A stretch of 18,531 nucleotides of DNA from Terriglobia bacterium (GCA_020072905.1 JAIQGB010000059.1:1-18531), one strand, 5' to 3'; shown: positions 9,621 through 16,444, counted from the first letter of the stretch. Translations and numbers: made by a program. The notes: generated by a model from the sequence alone, not told the origin.

Positions 9621-9714
9621 CAACCTTAGCCAAAGACCCGAAAAGCACTTGGATTGGTAAGCAAACTCGCGCCAAGGAGTAGCACATGGGCATCGCGTGG
9701 CATCATCGGGGGTG

Positions 9715-9723
9715 TGCTAAAAT
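9715..9723 (+). promoter_or_regulatory. Extended -10 promoter candidate for the DUF1028 gene
   Basis: TGCTAAAAT is an extended -10 element (TGn plus TAAAAT), 24 nt upstream of the ATG at 9748. No good -35 is present, which is usual for extended -10 promoters. A G-rich Shine-Dalgarno sequence (AAGGGGG) follows at 9737-9743. Confidence 0.4.
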
Positions 9724-9747
9724 CGGCCCACTTCTTAAGGGGGAATC

Positions 9748-10833
9748 ATGAGAAAGGCTGTTGTGGCCTCGATAGCGGTACTAGTTCTGGCTCCTGTGCT
9801 GCCCGGCGCCGCCAAGCCCCGGCCTGCCGGCACGTACTCGATTGCCGGGTTCGATCCGGTGGCGGGAGACTTGGGGGTCGCGGTGCAGTCGCGATATCTG
9901 GCTGTCGGGGTGGGCGCTCCGTTCGCCAAGGCAAATGTGGGAGCGATCGCAATCCAGTGTTTTCAGAATGCGAGCTATGGCCCCCGGGGCCTGGAACTGC
10001 TGGAGAAAGGCCTCAGCCCCAAGGAAGTCGTGGACGAGCTGATCCGTGCCGACCCGGAGCGAGATCTTCGGCAGGTGGGAGTGGTGGATGCCCACGGGCG
10101 TTCGTTCTCTTATACGGGTAAGAATTGCCCCGAATGGAGAGGCGGGCGTTTCGGGCCGAACTACGTGGTCCAAGGCGATATCGTGGTCGGTGAGGCCGTC
10201 GTGGTCAGTTTGGAAAAAGCTTTTGTCAACACCGGGGGTTCACTCGCGGACCGGCTCCTCGCCGCCCTCGATGCAGCAGAAGCGGCGGGTGGAGACAGGC
10301 GCGGCAAGCAATCTGCCGCCTTATTGGTTGTGCGCAAAAACGGCGGGGTAAGCGGCTTCAGTGATCGCTTTATCGATATTCGGGTGGATGACAACCCGGA
10401 CTCGGTCAGGGAGCTAAAGCGGATTTACGCACTGTGGGAGCGGCAATTCCTCGCACTGTCCCGGCTGAGAACCGCGGAGGATTTCGCGCGGGCCGGAAAC
10501 GTCGAGGCGGCGCGACTCGAACGCGAGCGCGCTCGTGCCCCGTTCGAGCAGGACCTACGTGCGAATCCGAACGATGTCGATGCACTGGAGACCATTGCGT
10601 GGGTCCTGACTGAGACTGGGCTTGACCTCGACCGCGCAGTTGAGCTTGCCGAGCGCGCCATAAAGCTGGCGCCGGGTGAGGACGATTATCGCGCCACACT
10701 CGCCGAAGCTTACTTCCGCAAAGGGAACATTGCCAAGGCCATCGAAATCGAAACTGAGCTCGTCCAGAAGAATCCCGGCGACACGGACTACGCCAAATCG
10801 CCGGATCGCTTCAAGGCCGCCCAGAAGCCCTAG
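9748..10833 (+). CDS. Secreted DUF1028 protein with C-terminal TPR repeats
   Basis: The 361-residue product starts with a signal peptide (basic MRK, hydrophobic core to about residue 19, Ala-rich cleavage region near 20-23). Residues about 29-222 match the DUF1028 family, a group with an Ntn-hydrolase-like fold and unproven activity: TYSIAGFDP, GDLGVAVQSRYLAVG, GAIAIQ and GGDRRGKQSAALLVV are typical blocks. Two TPR units follow (about 274-308 and 311-344), indicating a protein-protein interaction module. The ATG at 9748 is preceded by AAGGGGG at 4 nt. The gene stands alone and diverges from the BREX operon. Plain DUF1028 proteins are often about 220-340 residues, so the TPR tail is an addition. 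A periplasmic or extracellular enzyme is inferred; the substrate is unknown. Confidence 0.88.
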   Translation: MRKAVVASIAVLVLAPVLPGAAKPRPAGTYSIAGFDPVAGDLGVAVQSRYLAVGVGAPFAKANVGAIAIQCFQNASYGPRGLELLEKGLSPKEVVDELIRADPERDLRQVGVVDAHGRSFSYTGKNCPEWRGGRFGPNYVVQGDIVVGEAVVVSLEKAFVNTGGSLADRLLAALDAAEAAGGDRRGKQSAALLVVRKNGGVSGFSDRFIDIRVDDNPDSVRELKRIYALWERQFLALSRLRTAEDFARAGNVEAARLERERARAPFEQDLRANPNDVDALETIAWVLTETGLDLDRAVELAERAIKLAPGEDDYRATLAEAYFRKGNIAKAIEIETELVQKNPGDTDYAKSPDRFKAAQKP

Positions 10834-10845
10834 CGGCGAGGTAAG

Positions 10846-10956
10846 CTGCAGGCCCAGTTCCTCACACAAATCCGCCGCCGGGACCCTGTCCAATAGGTGT
10901 CGCCTCAAGATCGCCACTTTCTCTTCTGCGGTGTAATGCTTCCGTTCCTTCCTCAT
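10846..10956 (-). pseudogene. 5' remnant of an IS transposase (helix-turn-helix part)
   Basis: The first 37 residues of this minus-strand frame (MRKERKHYTAEEKVAILRRH and on to CEELGLQ) match the N-terminal helix-turn-helix of IS3-type transposase OrfA proteins. After GLQ the similarity stops and the frame runs antisense into the DUF1028 gene. An intact start with GGAG upstream remains, but the rest of the element is gone. One end of the lost insertion sequence may lie near 11020, where the minus strand reads TGTTCTGGCTCAGC; this is not confirmed by any second end. Confidence 0.7.
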
Positions 10957-11200
10957 AGGTTCGCTCCGCTATCTTAACGGACGGACGCCTTTCTCCAGTT
11001 CCAGCTGAGCCAGAACAATAGAGCGTAACGAACCTAAGGTTTTGCAGGTACTTGATACTAAGGCTGGCGCGGCCGCACTGGGTCGAATAATGCCCTAAAC
11101 GCAGAAGTGTGCCGGTTCACCGAATGCGGTCGGAGGCGAGGTCGGCTGCAAAGGCGGATTGGGAACGAAAAACGGCCAAACCGCCGATTGACTTACTTCA

Positions 11201-11371
11201 ACGGTTTGTCGACTTACCGTCAAAGTAGAACGCTCTGGGTTAGCGGCCCAGCTTCATTGCAACAACTCCGGGCTCGTGGTGTGATCTTGAACCAGGATTG
11301 CTTGTGGGAAGGGGATTTTCCGCCAGGTATCCTTAGTCCCTCTCAGCGTGGCCAACTTCCGAGTAGCCGAC
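11201..11371 (+). repeat. Bipartite repeat, unit 1
   Basis: The unit opens with a broken palindrome (ACGGT...ACCGT) around TCGACTTACCGTCAA (11209-11223) and closes with a 64-bp block (11308-11371) ending AGCCGAC. The closing block matches unit 2 without gaps at 58 of 64 bases. The shared end is CTCAGCGTGGCnAACTTCCG. The unit lies upstream of the DUF1697 gene. Confidence 0.85.
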
Positions 11372-11496
11372 GATTCATCCGGAACCACGGGGCACCACAT
11401 CGGCGCATAGGGCGTTATTCACCAAAGTGGATTATTTTCGCGTGCCTGGCGCGACGGGCCTTGACGAGTGCCCTGGCGTTCCTGACTTCTTTCCTT

Positions 11497-11502
11497 CATA
11501 AT
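11497..11502 (+). promoter_or_regulatory. Possible -10 element for a leaderless DUF1697 transcript
   Basis: CATAAT ends 7 nt before the ATG at 11510 and no Shine-Dalgarno sequence is visible, so transcription may start at or next to the start codon. The -35 region is poor. Confidence 0.3.
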
Positions 11503-11509
11503 TCGCGGT

Positions 11510-12049
11510 ATGGCGCTCGTTGTTTTTCTGCGAGGTGTTAATGTTGGCGGACACAGGACGTTTCGCCCAAGCATCCTCGCACGAGACCTGAGCGACTATG
11601 ATGTGGTGAACGTGGGTGCTGCGGGCACGTTTGTCGTTCGTAAACCTGGACCTCGAGCAAAATTCCGCACTGCATTGCTCCGGAAACTGCCATTTGAAGC
11701 AGAAGTTGTGGTGTGTGATGCCCACGATCTTATCCGCCTGGAGACGGAGAATCCGTTTGCGGCTGAGTCATCCCCGTCAGATGTTGTTCGGTTCGTGAGC
11801 ATCCTCTCGAAAGCCGGCGGCGTCCGGGCGTCGCTTCCAGTCACGTTTCCGTCAGACGGTGAGTGGCTGGTGCGGGTGATGGCCTCGCAGGGGCAATTTG
11901 TGTTTGGGATGTACCGTCGTCACATGAAGACGATCAGATATCTCGGTCAGATTGACAAATTGTACGGTGTGCCGGCGACGACACGGAATTGGAACACGAT
12001 AATCGCGATCCTGCGGATTTTGAGAGGCCAGGTGAGTAAAGGACGCTGA
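11510..12049 (+). CDS. DUF1697 family protein
   Basis: The 179-residue product begins with the family signature (VFLRGVNVGGH, compare the usual ALLRGINVGG) and has the expected early segment NVGAAGTFVVRK, where relatives have a SGNVVF-like block. The C-terminal half (FVFGMYRRHMKTIRYLGQIDKLYGVPATTRNWNT) also fits, because family members end with a threonine/arginine/asparagine-rich motif. Full-length members are about 170-190 residues, so it is complete. Function is unknown for the family; it is cytosolic with no catalytic motif I can name. The gene has no Shine-Dalgarno sequence. It stands alone between repeat unit 1 and a recombinase relic. Confidence 0.85.
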   Translation: MALVVFLRGVNVGGHRTFRPSILARDLSDYDVVNVGAAGTFVVRKPGPRAKFRTALLRKLPFEAEVVVCDAHDLIRLETENPFAAESSPSDVVRFVSILSKAGGVRASLPVTFPSDGEWLVRVMASQGQFVFGMYRRHMKTIRYLGQIDKLYGVPATTRNWNTIIAILRILRGQVSKGR

Positions 12050-12177
12050 TTACCCGCCAACACGACCTACTTTCGACGTCGTGATGAGAGCGCCCCTCCG
12101 ATCACGCTCGGCAACCGCGAAGCTGCCGAGTTCATTCCCGCGCCAGGCGTGAGCGAAGGCGACCTGGCCGCGCCGCG

Positions 12178-12303
12178 CAACTGGAGCAAATCCAATTTTT
12201 GTTGGGGCATGTTTCAGTGCAGACGACGGAACGTTACCTGGGCTGCAAGCAGCGAATCCGGGGCGCCGTGAACGACCATATCGGCATAGAGCCGACGAAT
12301 TAA
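12178..12303 (+). pseudogene. 3' tail of a tyrosine recombinase (relic copy)
   Basis: From 12184 the frame reads EQIQFLLGHVSVQTTERYLG and on to IGIEPTN before TAA at 12301. It corresponds to residues 280-316 of the intact recombinase at 17441-18391, including the conserved GH and the catalytic Tyr. Over 114 nt (12181-12294) I count about 89 identical bases (78%), so it comes from a related rather than a recently duplicated gene. Upstream of 12178 the frame and similarity are lost; the DUF1697 gene now lies there. Confidence 0.85.
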
Positions 12304-12422
12304 TCGTAATCGCAACCATTTTGTGATTGTGGAAGGGTGGCCGACTAATCAGGAGCGGCAGCAACGAGGGACCGAAGGTAGACGTCGCCGCACCGGTGGA
12401 GAAGAGGTCGCGCTGCCAGCGT

Positions 12423-12428
12423 TATAAT
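12423..12428 (+). promoter_or_regulatory. Perfect -10 TATAAT directly before merR
   Basis: TATAAT ends 6 nt before the ATG at 12435, where the reading frame of the MerR domain begins. No ribosome binding site precedes this ATG. The spacing fits a leaderless transcript that starts at the ATG. No good -35 is visible at 17 nt. Confidence 0.45.
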
Positions 12429-12434
12429 CTGCAT

Positions 12435-12872
12435 ATGAAAATCGGCGAACTTGCGAAGCGTGCCGGTGTGAGCGTGCAGGCTATTCGCTTCTACGAACGG
12501 CGTCGCTTGATTCGCACGCCCCGCCGGACGCCCGCGGGATATCGCATTTACAGCGAGCAGGACCTTGAGAGCGTCACGCTGATCAAGAAGATGCAGCGAT
12601 TTGGTTTCAAGCTCGTGGAAATCCGGCGCGTGTTGCAGTTGTGGATTTTGTCCAGCGATTCGGGCGGGGCTCCTCCCTATCAGCGAGGTTCACATGAATG
12701 TCTACGCGAAGCGTTGAAGCTTGGGGAGAAGAAGTTGCAGACCATGAACGACGAAATCCGCTCCGCCATTCAAATTCGGGATGAACTGATGGAGGCGTTG
12801 AGCCAAATCCGCGCTTCCCTCAACGCTCCCACACGGCACAAAACTCCCTCAGATCACGCTGAGTCCTCCTGA
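12435..12872 (+). CDS. MerR family transcriptional regulator
   Basis: The 145-residue product has the standard MerR layout: winged helix-turn-helix from residue 1 (MKIGELAKRAGVSVQAIRFY, then ERRRLI and GYRIYSEQD), a second helix pair with the FKLVEIRRVL segment, and a C-terminal dimerising coiled coil (about residues 88-130). Only one Cys (C89, in HECL) is present, so the paired Cys of mercury, copper or zinc sensors is missing and the signal is unknown. The longer frame from 12327 adds 36 residues that do not belong to the family, so I start at 12435. The downstream gene has a MerR-type operator, so MerR very likely controls it. Confidence 0.9.
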   Translation: MKIGELAKRAGVSVQAIRFYERRRLIRTPRRTPAGYRIYSEQDLESVTLIKKMQRFGFKLVEIRRVLQLWILSSDSGGAPPYQRGSHECLREALKLGEKKLQTMNDEIRSAIQIRDELMEALSQIRASLNAPTRHKTPSDHAESS

Positions 12873-12898
12873 CCCACCGCCGTCTCCTAACTTTTCGC

Positions 12899-12930
12899 TT
12901 GACTCTATACCTAGGTGCAGGCTTCAGACT
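12899..12930 (+). promoter_or_regulatory. MerR-type operator/promoter
   Basis: TTGACT (12899-12904) is the -35 element and the -10 lies at about 12925-12930 (CAGACT) with a long 19-20 bp spacer, the hallmark of MerR-controlled promoters. The spacer holds a dyad centred on 12912-12913: CTATACCT and AGGTGCAG are inverted repeats at 6 of 8 positions. It sits between the merR stop and the SnoaL-like gene, giving a leader of about 95 nt. Confidence 0.78.
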
Positions 12931-13032
12931 GCTCTCAACGTCCCAATGACAGGCGGAACGCGGGAGGATCATTGGGACGAATGCGGGGCGGTGTGTATCT
13001 CGACGCTCTCGTATCTCAATCAGGAGACAGCC

Positions 13033-13596
13033 ATGAAGAACAAGAGACTGCTGGAGAGAGGCAAGCAACCGCTTTGGCGAAGCTATCGTGTGCAAGGGGC
13101 CGGCGCAGTTGTCCTTTGTATTGGACTGTGCTTCCTCTTGATACCGAGCCATGCCGCCGGGGGCAAATTGGAGGACCAGAACAAAGCCGTAGCACGGGCT
13201 GCGCTTTTCGACTACCTGAATCACCGGGACTTCAAGCGGTTTGAAGAAATCCACACCAAGGACTTTGTGAAGCACTACAACAACAGCCCGGCCGAGAGTC
13301 TGTCGGAAGAAATGCGGGACGCCAAGGGGCAGTATGATTCGTCCTCCGATCTCACGTTTACGGAGAACTGGATGATTGCCGAAGGAGACAAGGTCGCGGT
13401 GTGCTTTACTGCCAAAGGAACCCATGACGGAGCTTTTCAGGGCGTTCCTGCAACGGGAAAGCGCTATGAACTCTCGTCCATGACCGTGTGGCGCTTTGTG
13501 GACGGAAAGATCGCTGAGGAATGGGTGTTCTTTAATGACCTCGATCTGTACCGTCAACTTGGCTTGTTCAAAGGGCCGGGATCAACTGATCATTGA
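13033..13596 (+). CDS. Exported SnoaL-like (ester cyclase family) protein
   Basis: The 187-residue product has a long N-terminal signal or anchor (hydrophobic residues about 24-41, ending SHAAGG). An NTF2-like SnoaL domain follows: ALFDYLNHRDFKRFEEIHTK at its start, the GDKVAVCFTAKGTHDG block, FQGVPATGKRYEL, then FVDGKIAEEW and a final LYRQLGL. This order is typical of the SnoaL-like 'ester cyclase' group, whose members bind small hydrophobic molecules; the specific reaction cannot be read here. The ATG at 13033 has AGGAG at 8 nt; the upstream in-frame ATG at 12946 would read through the leader and lacks such a site. The gene is probably induced through the MerR operator upstream. Confidence 0.87.
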   Translation: MKNKRLLERGKQPLWRSYRVQGAGAVVLCIGLCFLLIPSHAAGGKLEDQNKAVARAALFDYLNHRDFKRFEEIHTKDFVKHYNNSPAESLSEEMRDAKGQYDSSSDLTFTENWMIAEGDKVAVCFTAKGTHDGAFQGVPATGKRYELSSMTVWRFVDGKIAEEWVFFNDLDLYRQLGLFKGPGSTDH

Positions 13597-13908
13597 GTGC
13601 AGCCGTGCAAAACCGACGGACTGATCCTGCGTGGCCTGACACCCGAATCTCGGCTTCATAACCTGAAGCTTTCAATGCACGCACTTTGCAGTCTAAGTCC
13701 CCGATTAACGGGCAACTCGGAAGTTGCACCCAGCAGCGCTCTCGCTGGCGCATCGCCCAAACTGGAAAACGATAGCTGGCGAGAACAGCCCTTACCACAA
13801 ACAATCAAGATTACATGCGAACACCCTCGGGAAGCGCAACTCCACTTGGACGAGAAACGGCCTAACCTAGCTTTTGCCTCGTCGCCGCCAAACTCCAGGT
13901 CACAAGGG

Positions 13909-14054
13909 CGGTAAGCCGACTTACCGTCAAGTGAACGGTGATACGTAAATCCTACGGCGTTTGGGAGGATCTTTCGTCGATGGTTTGTGCGAAGGGGATT
14001 TCTCGCCAGATATCCTTTGTCCCTCTCAGCGTGGCTAACTTCCGAGTGGCCGAC
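13909..14054 (+). repeat. Bipartite repeat, unit 2
   Basis: The unit opens with a perfect hairpin, CGGTAAG-CCGA-CTTACCG (13909-13926), followed by TCAAGTGAAC. After a variable middle part it closes with a 64-bp block (13991-14054) that matches unit 1 at 58 of 64 bases without gaps. The closing block ends CTTCCGAGTGGCCGAC. Both ends of the unit carry the CCGAC core. Confidence 0.88.
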
Positions 14055-14170
14055 AATGCGGAATTTGATTGGTTCGGTCAACGCTTCCGCGTTTATTGGG
14101 AGCGATATGCCAGCCAGCACTTCATGATCATTCAAATATGGGGGGGATGTTGTAGCTGCAGGAACACTCT

Positions 14171-14199
14171 GCGCCAACATCCGAGGAGAACGTTGGCGC
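14171..14199. repeat. Perfect 8-bp inverted repeat
   Basis: GCGCCAAC (14171-14178) and GTTGGCGC (14192-14199) pair perfectly around a 13-nt loop containing GGAGA. No adjoining gene explains it; it follows repeat unit 2 by about 115 nt. Confidence 0.5.
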
Positions 14200-14342
14200 G
14201 GGGAAGGGTACATCGCACCGCACCCGGAATGGTAAGATCCCGGTTGACCGTTACCCCAGCGTCGGCTCTTCCCAGAGAACGACCCCAGCTAATTCAGACA
14301 TGGAATCAGCTGCGACTGCGAGCCGGTTTGACTCCCGGCGAT

Positions 14343-14936
14343 TCATGTTCCGGGACCGCCCCTGGACGGATGTGGCCTATGTGTCCTTGAGCCTGGTGAG
14401 AACGGTCCCCCTGACCCATATGGTAGAGTCGTGTGTTCGTCTGTGACAGCCGCCGCGAGTCCCTGTTCCGTCAATCCTTCGACGCCACTCAGGTCGGCCC
14501 CGTCCAGGCGGGCCTCGCTCAGGCGGGCTCTGCTCAGCGTGGCATCTGGGGGTGGCAGTCGGCGAGACGAGGGGATTGGAGTTCCCTGAGCAGCCGCAAG
14601 ATACAGTTTCCCTTCGCGCTCGACGTAAACGTGGGTGTAGCGGCTGTGAGCGACAAACGGGGTCCCGTCGAAGCTCCCGCGCAACTGGGTCCGGCCCGTG
14701 ACGATGGCCGTGGGTCCGTGGAATCGCACGACAGATTCGACGTGCTCGATGGCCTCGAATTGAAGCCTCCTCAAACGGACGGCCTCCGTCAGCTCCCCCT
14801 TGGACATAAGCCCGCCGCCGAGATCGGCCAAAGTAAAATCATCAGTTAGCAAATCGTCGAGATCGCCCGTCTGGGCTCCGACAAGGGCGTCGAAGAAGGC
14901 TTTCTCCGCTTTGAGGACATCCGCATGAATTGGCAT
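14343..14936 (-). CDS. DUF4440/NTF2-like protein with short pentapeptide-type tail
   Basis: Residues 1 to about 120 form an NTF2-like DUF4440 domain: KAEKAFFDALVGAQTGDLDDLLTDDF at the start, VVRFHGPTAIVTGRTQLRG in the middle, and RYTHVYVEREGKLYLAAAQGTPI at the end. After PIPSS comes a stretch of A(D/R)L-type pentapeptides (ATLSRARLSEARLDGADLSG) and a GLTEQGLAAAVTDEHTTLP segment, which resembles the usual end of pentapeptide-repeat proteins. The last about 28 residues look like unselected read-through. I start at 14936, because GGAGG lies 4 nt upstream; the ATG at 14939 overlaps the preceding stop as ATGA but is too near that site. It is the last gene of the dsrE-PNPOx operon. Confidence 0.8.
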   Translation of the reverse strand: MPIHADVLKAEKAFFDALVGAQTGDLDDLLTDDFTLADLGGGLMSKGELTEAVRLRRLQFEAIEHVESVVRFHGPTAIVTGRTQLRGSFDGTPFVAHSRYTHVYVEREGKLYLAAAQGTPIPSSRRLPPPDATLSRARLSEARLDGADLSGVEGLTEQGLAAAVTDEHTTLPYGSGGPFSPGSRTHRPHPSRGGPGT

Positions 14937-15913
14937 CATTCCTCCTGATTCGATGCGCCGGGACTCGCTGAGTTCCGCGGCATCTTCATTTCTAAACGCG
15001 GGTTGTAGGGCGAGAAGTCGACAAATTCCCATTCCACCGGCGCGTGGAGCGGGGACAACACCCAGCGTCTGACGCGAAAAGTCCAGGACCTGCCTGTGTC
15101 CGCGCCTTCCTGATAGTTTGCGACCTCGGGCCAGTGAGTCTCGGCGTCGCCCGTCATCTGGAGTGTGCGACGACCCACAAAATCTACAATCAGGATCCCC
15201 GCCGCCGGATTGATGGCCAGGTTGCCGAGCGTATTGAACATGCTGTTTCCGCGGTAATCGGGCACACTGAGAGTGCGTTCGTTGACGACCGAAACAAAGC
15301 CGGCATGGCCCCCGCGATGCGAGACATCCGCTCCGCCGTGGGGATTCGCGCTGGCAACGAAAAAGGTATCCGCCGATTCGACAATCTCTCGTGCCACCCC
15401 GGTGATGGCGCTTCCATGCTCCACTCGGCCGCCCCCGGGACGGGAATCAGCGCGGAGCTTCAAGAGGCGACGATGAATGTATTTTGGACAGTTGCCGTAG
15501 GCTTCTTCGACCGCTACGGTGAGCAGATTGGGCTCGCTCGCGATCACCCGCCCGTTGATGCGCAGACGCCGCCGGGTCCCGAGATCGATGGCGAGTCCTG
15601 CTAGACTTTTCCCGAGAGCGACGTTCTCCCACAAGGGGTCGTCGCCATCGCGCGTGTCGGGGTCGAGATGGATGCGGACCACTTTCCCGTCCGCCGACTC
15701 GACGAAGCCCTTTGGCCCAAAAAGAATGGACGCCCAGACTTCACCCTGAGGCGAGGCGCTTCCGATGATCAACATATTCTGTTGCTGCAAGAACGGAAGA
15801 GCCCCAGGCATGATCGTGTCGCCAATCGCGCCGTTCCGCTCCGCCAGCGCCGTCTCCCCGGCCAGTTTCTGAATTAGCCGTTCTCCGGAGTGAAATGGGT
15901 TATGAACCTTCAT
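14936..15913 (-). CDS. Pyridoxamine 5'-phosphate oxidase-family (FMN-binding) protein
   Basis: The 325-residue product is a PNPOx-like split-barrel flavoprotein of the larger uncharacterised group rather than the vitamin B6 enzyme. Typical phrases are FHSGERLIQ near the N-terminus, ALPFLQQQNMLIIGSASPQGEVWASILFG and, in the second half, TFFVASANPHGGADVSHRGG, YRGNSMFNTLGNLAINPAAGILIVDF, which read as two barrel domains. Flavin-dependent redox chemistry is inferred. The ATG at 15913 has AGGAGG 3 nt upstream; a longer start at 15940 is less likely. It lies 50 nt after dsrE and its stop overlaps the first ATG of the DUF4440 gene, so the three form an operon, probably controlled by the divergent TetR. 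Confidence 0.88.
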   Translation of the reverse strand: MKVHNPFHSGERLIQKLAGETALAERNGAIGDTIMPGALPFLQQQNMLIIGSASPQGEVWASILFGPKGFVESADGKVVRIHLDPDTRDGDDPLWENVALGKSLAGLAIDLGTRRRLRINGRVIASEPNLLTVAVEEAYGNCPKYIHRRLLKLRADSRPGGGRVEHGSAITGVAREIVESADTFFVASANPHGGADVSHRGGHAGFVSVVNERTLSVPDYRGNSMFNTLGNLAINPAAGILIVDFVGRRTLQMTGDAETHWPEVANYQEGADTGRSWTFRVRRWVLSPLHAPVEWEFVDFSPYNPRLEMKMPRNSASPGASNQEE

Positions 15914-15963
15914 AAGCCTCCTGAAAGCTCGGGCGGACATGGCCCCCGCGTCCGCCCTGCCTC

Positions 15964-16338
15964 CTAGAAAGTGAGGACCGTATAGCCCTCCGCTACAAGT
16001 TTAGCCAGGCTTGGCAATCCGGGAGTTCCAGGTAACTGGTTGTCCTGAAGAAACGCCAAACCTTCTTGCTCCGCAGTCTCCGTGGCCCCGAATGCGATGG
16101 CGCAGGCGTTAGAAACTCCTTCGATGGCGTCTTTGACCCCTTCATAGAGGGCGTGCGCGGGGTGGTTACTCCTGGCCAACTCGCCGGCCCAGCGCGTACC
16201 CGTTCCCTGGAAAAGCACGCGGACGGGCGTGCCGCGCTTTTTGAAGTCGTACGCCGCGGCAAGGGCATTAAAAGCGCGTCCGAAAGCCTCCTCTGATCCC
16301 GCCTTCGGATCGGACAAAACAACGATCGCAACCTTCAT
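15964..16338 (-). CDS. DsrE family protein
   Basis: The 124-residue product begins MKVAIVVLSDPKAGSEEAFGRAFNAL, has a Rossmann-like DsrE/DsrF pattern (VRVLFQGTGTRWAGELA in the middle) and ends LAKLVAEGYTVLTF. Relatives include sulfur-relay proteins and small unknown oxidation-linked proteins. One Cys is present (ACAIAFG), in the position where many DsrE-like proteins carry a conserved Cys. The ATG at 16338 has AAGGGAG at 7 nt; the upstream in-frame ATG at 16383 would place the operator inside the gene. It is the first gene of the minus-strand operon. Confidence 0.87.
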   Translation of the reverse strand: MKVAIVVLSDPKAGSEEAFGRAFNALAAAYDFKKRGTPVRVLFQGTGTRWAGELARSNHPAHALYEGVKDAIEGVSNACAIAFGATETAEQEGLAFLQDNQLPGTPGLPSLAKLVAEGYTVLTF

Positions 16339-16360
16339 CGTAATCTCCCTTCCTGTGAAA

Positions 16361-16376
16361 TAGACCATTTGGTCTA
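16361..16376. promoter_or_regulatory. TetR operator, dsrE side
   Basis: TAGACCATTTGGTCTA has perfect 7-bp half-sites around a 2-bp centre. It lies 23 nt upstream of the dsrE start. It closely matches the second palindrome at 16445-16460. TAGACC...GGTCTA is the known operator type of LmrA/YxaF-like TetR regulators. Confidence 0.8.
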
Positions 16377-16444
16377 ATTGCATTCGATGTGGGGCTGAGG
16401 GAAAGGTTTCAGTCTATTTTGCGAGTGGCCGGGGTCCCGTGCGC

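Larger units (their letters stand above)
8899..9747. other. Intergenic region between the BREX operon and the DUF1028 gene
   Basis: This 849-bp stretch separates two divergent genes. It holds the BREX promoter and inverted repeat on the left, and a repeat-like motif (9589-9620) and the DUF1028 promoter on the right. Between 9100 and 9585 I see nothing convincing: the overlapping open frames on both strands lack ribosome binding sites and recognisable sequence. Confidence 0.6.
10957..11509. other. Non-coding stretch with bipartite repeat unit 1
   Basis: Between the transposase remnant and the DUF1697 gene I see no supported gene. The region contains repeat unit 1 (11201-11371) and, just before it, a short direct repeat of GACTTAC followed by TCAA (about 11190 and 11211). 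The plus frame 11107-11541 crosses the repeat and has no ribosome binding site or recognisable sequence. Confidence 0.6.
12050..12434. other. Spacer with recombinase relic and CCGACT core
   Basis: Apart from the recombinase tail, this 385-bp stretch holds GGCCGACT at 12339-12346, about 36 nt after the relic's stop codon. The intact recombinase has GCCGACT at about the same distance after its own stop. No other gene is supported. Confidence 0.55.
13597..14342. other. Non-coding stretch with bipartite repeat unit 2 and hairpins
   Basis: No gene is supported in these 746 bp. They hold repeat unit 2 (13909-14054), a perfect inverted repeat at 14171-14199, and a second one at 14286-14312 (CAGCTAATTC/GAATCAGCTG, 9 of 10 paired). 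The last could end transcription of the minus-strand operon, but no T-run follows on that strand. The minus frame 13656-14213 overlaps the repeat and looks like chance. Confidence 0.6.

Noticed and set aside
11201..14054. Integron attC sites
   Set aside because: No paired RYYYAAC and GTTRRRY cores at the unit ends, and the recombinase lacks the recognisable integron-integrase insert. The likeness is only in general layout.
13656..14213. Minus-strand open frame of 185 codons
   Set aside because: It runs through repeat unit 2, has no family resemblance and no good start.
16422..16437. CGAGTGGCCGGGGTCCCG in the tetR-dsrE gap resembles the end of repeat unit 3 (CGAGTGGCCGACGGTCC)
   Set aside because: Only the first ten bases agree well and no other part of the repeat is near. 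In GC-rich DNA this can be chance.
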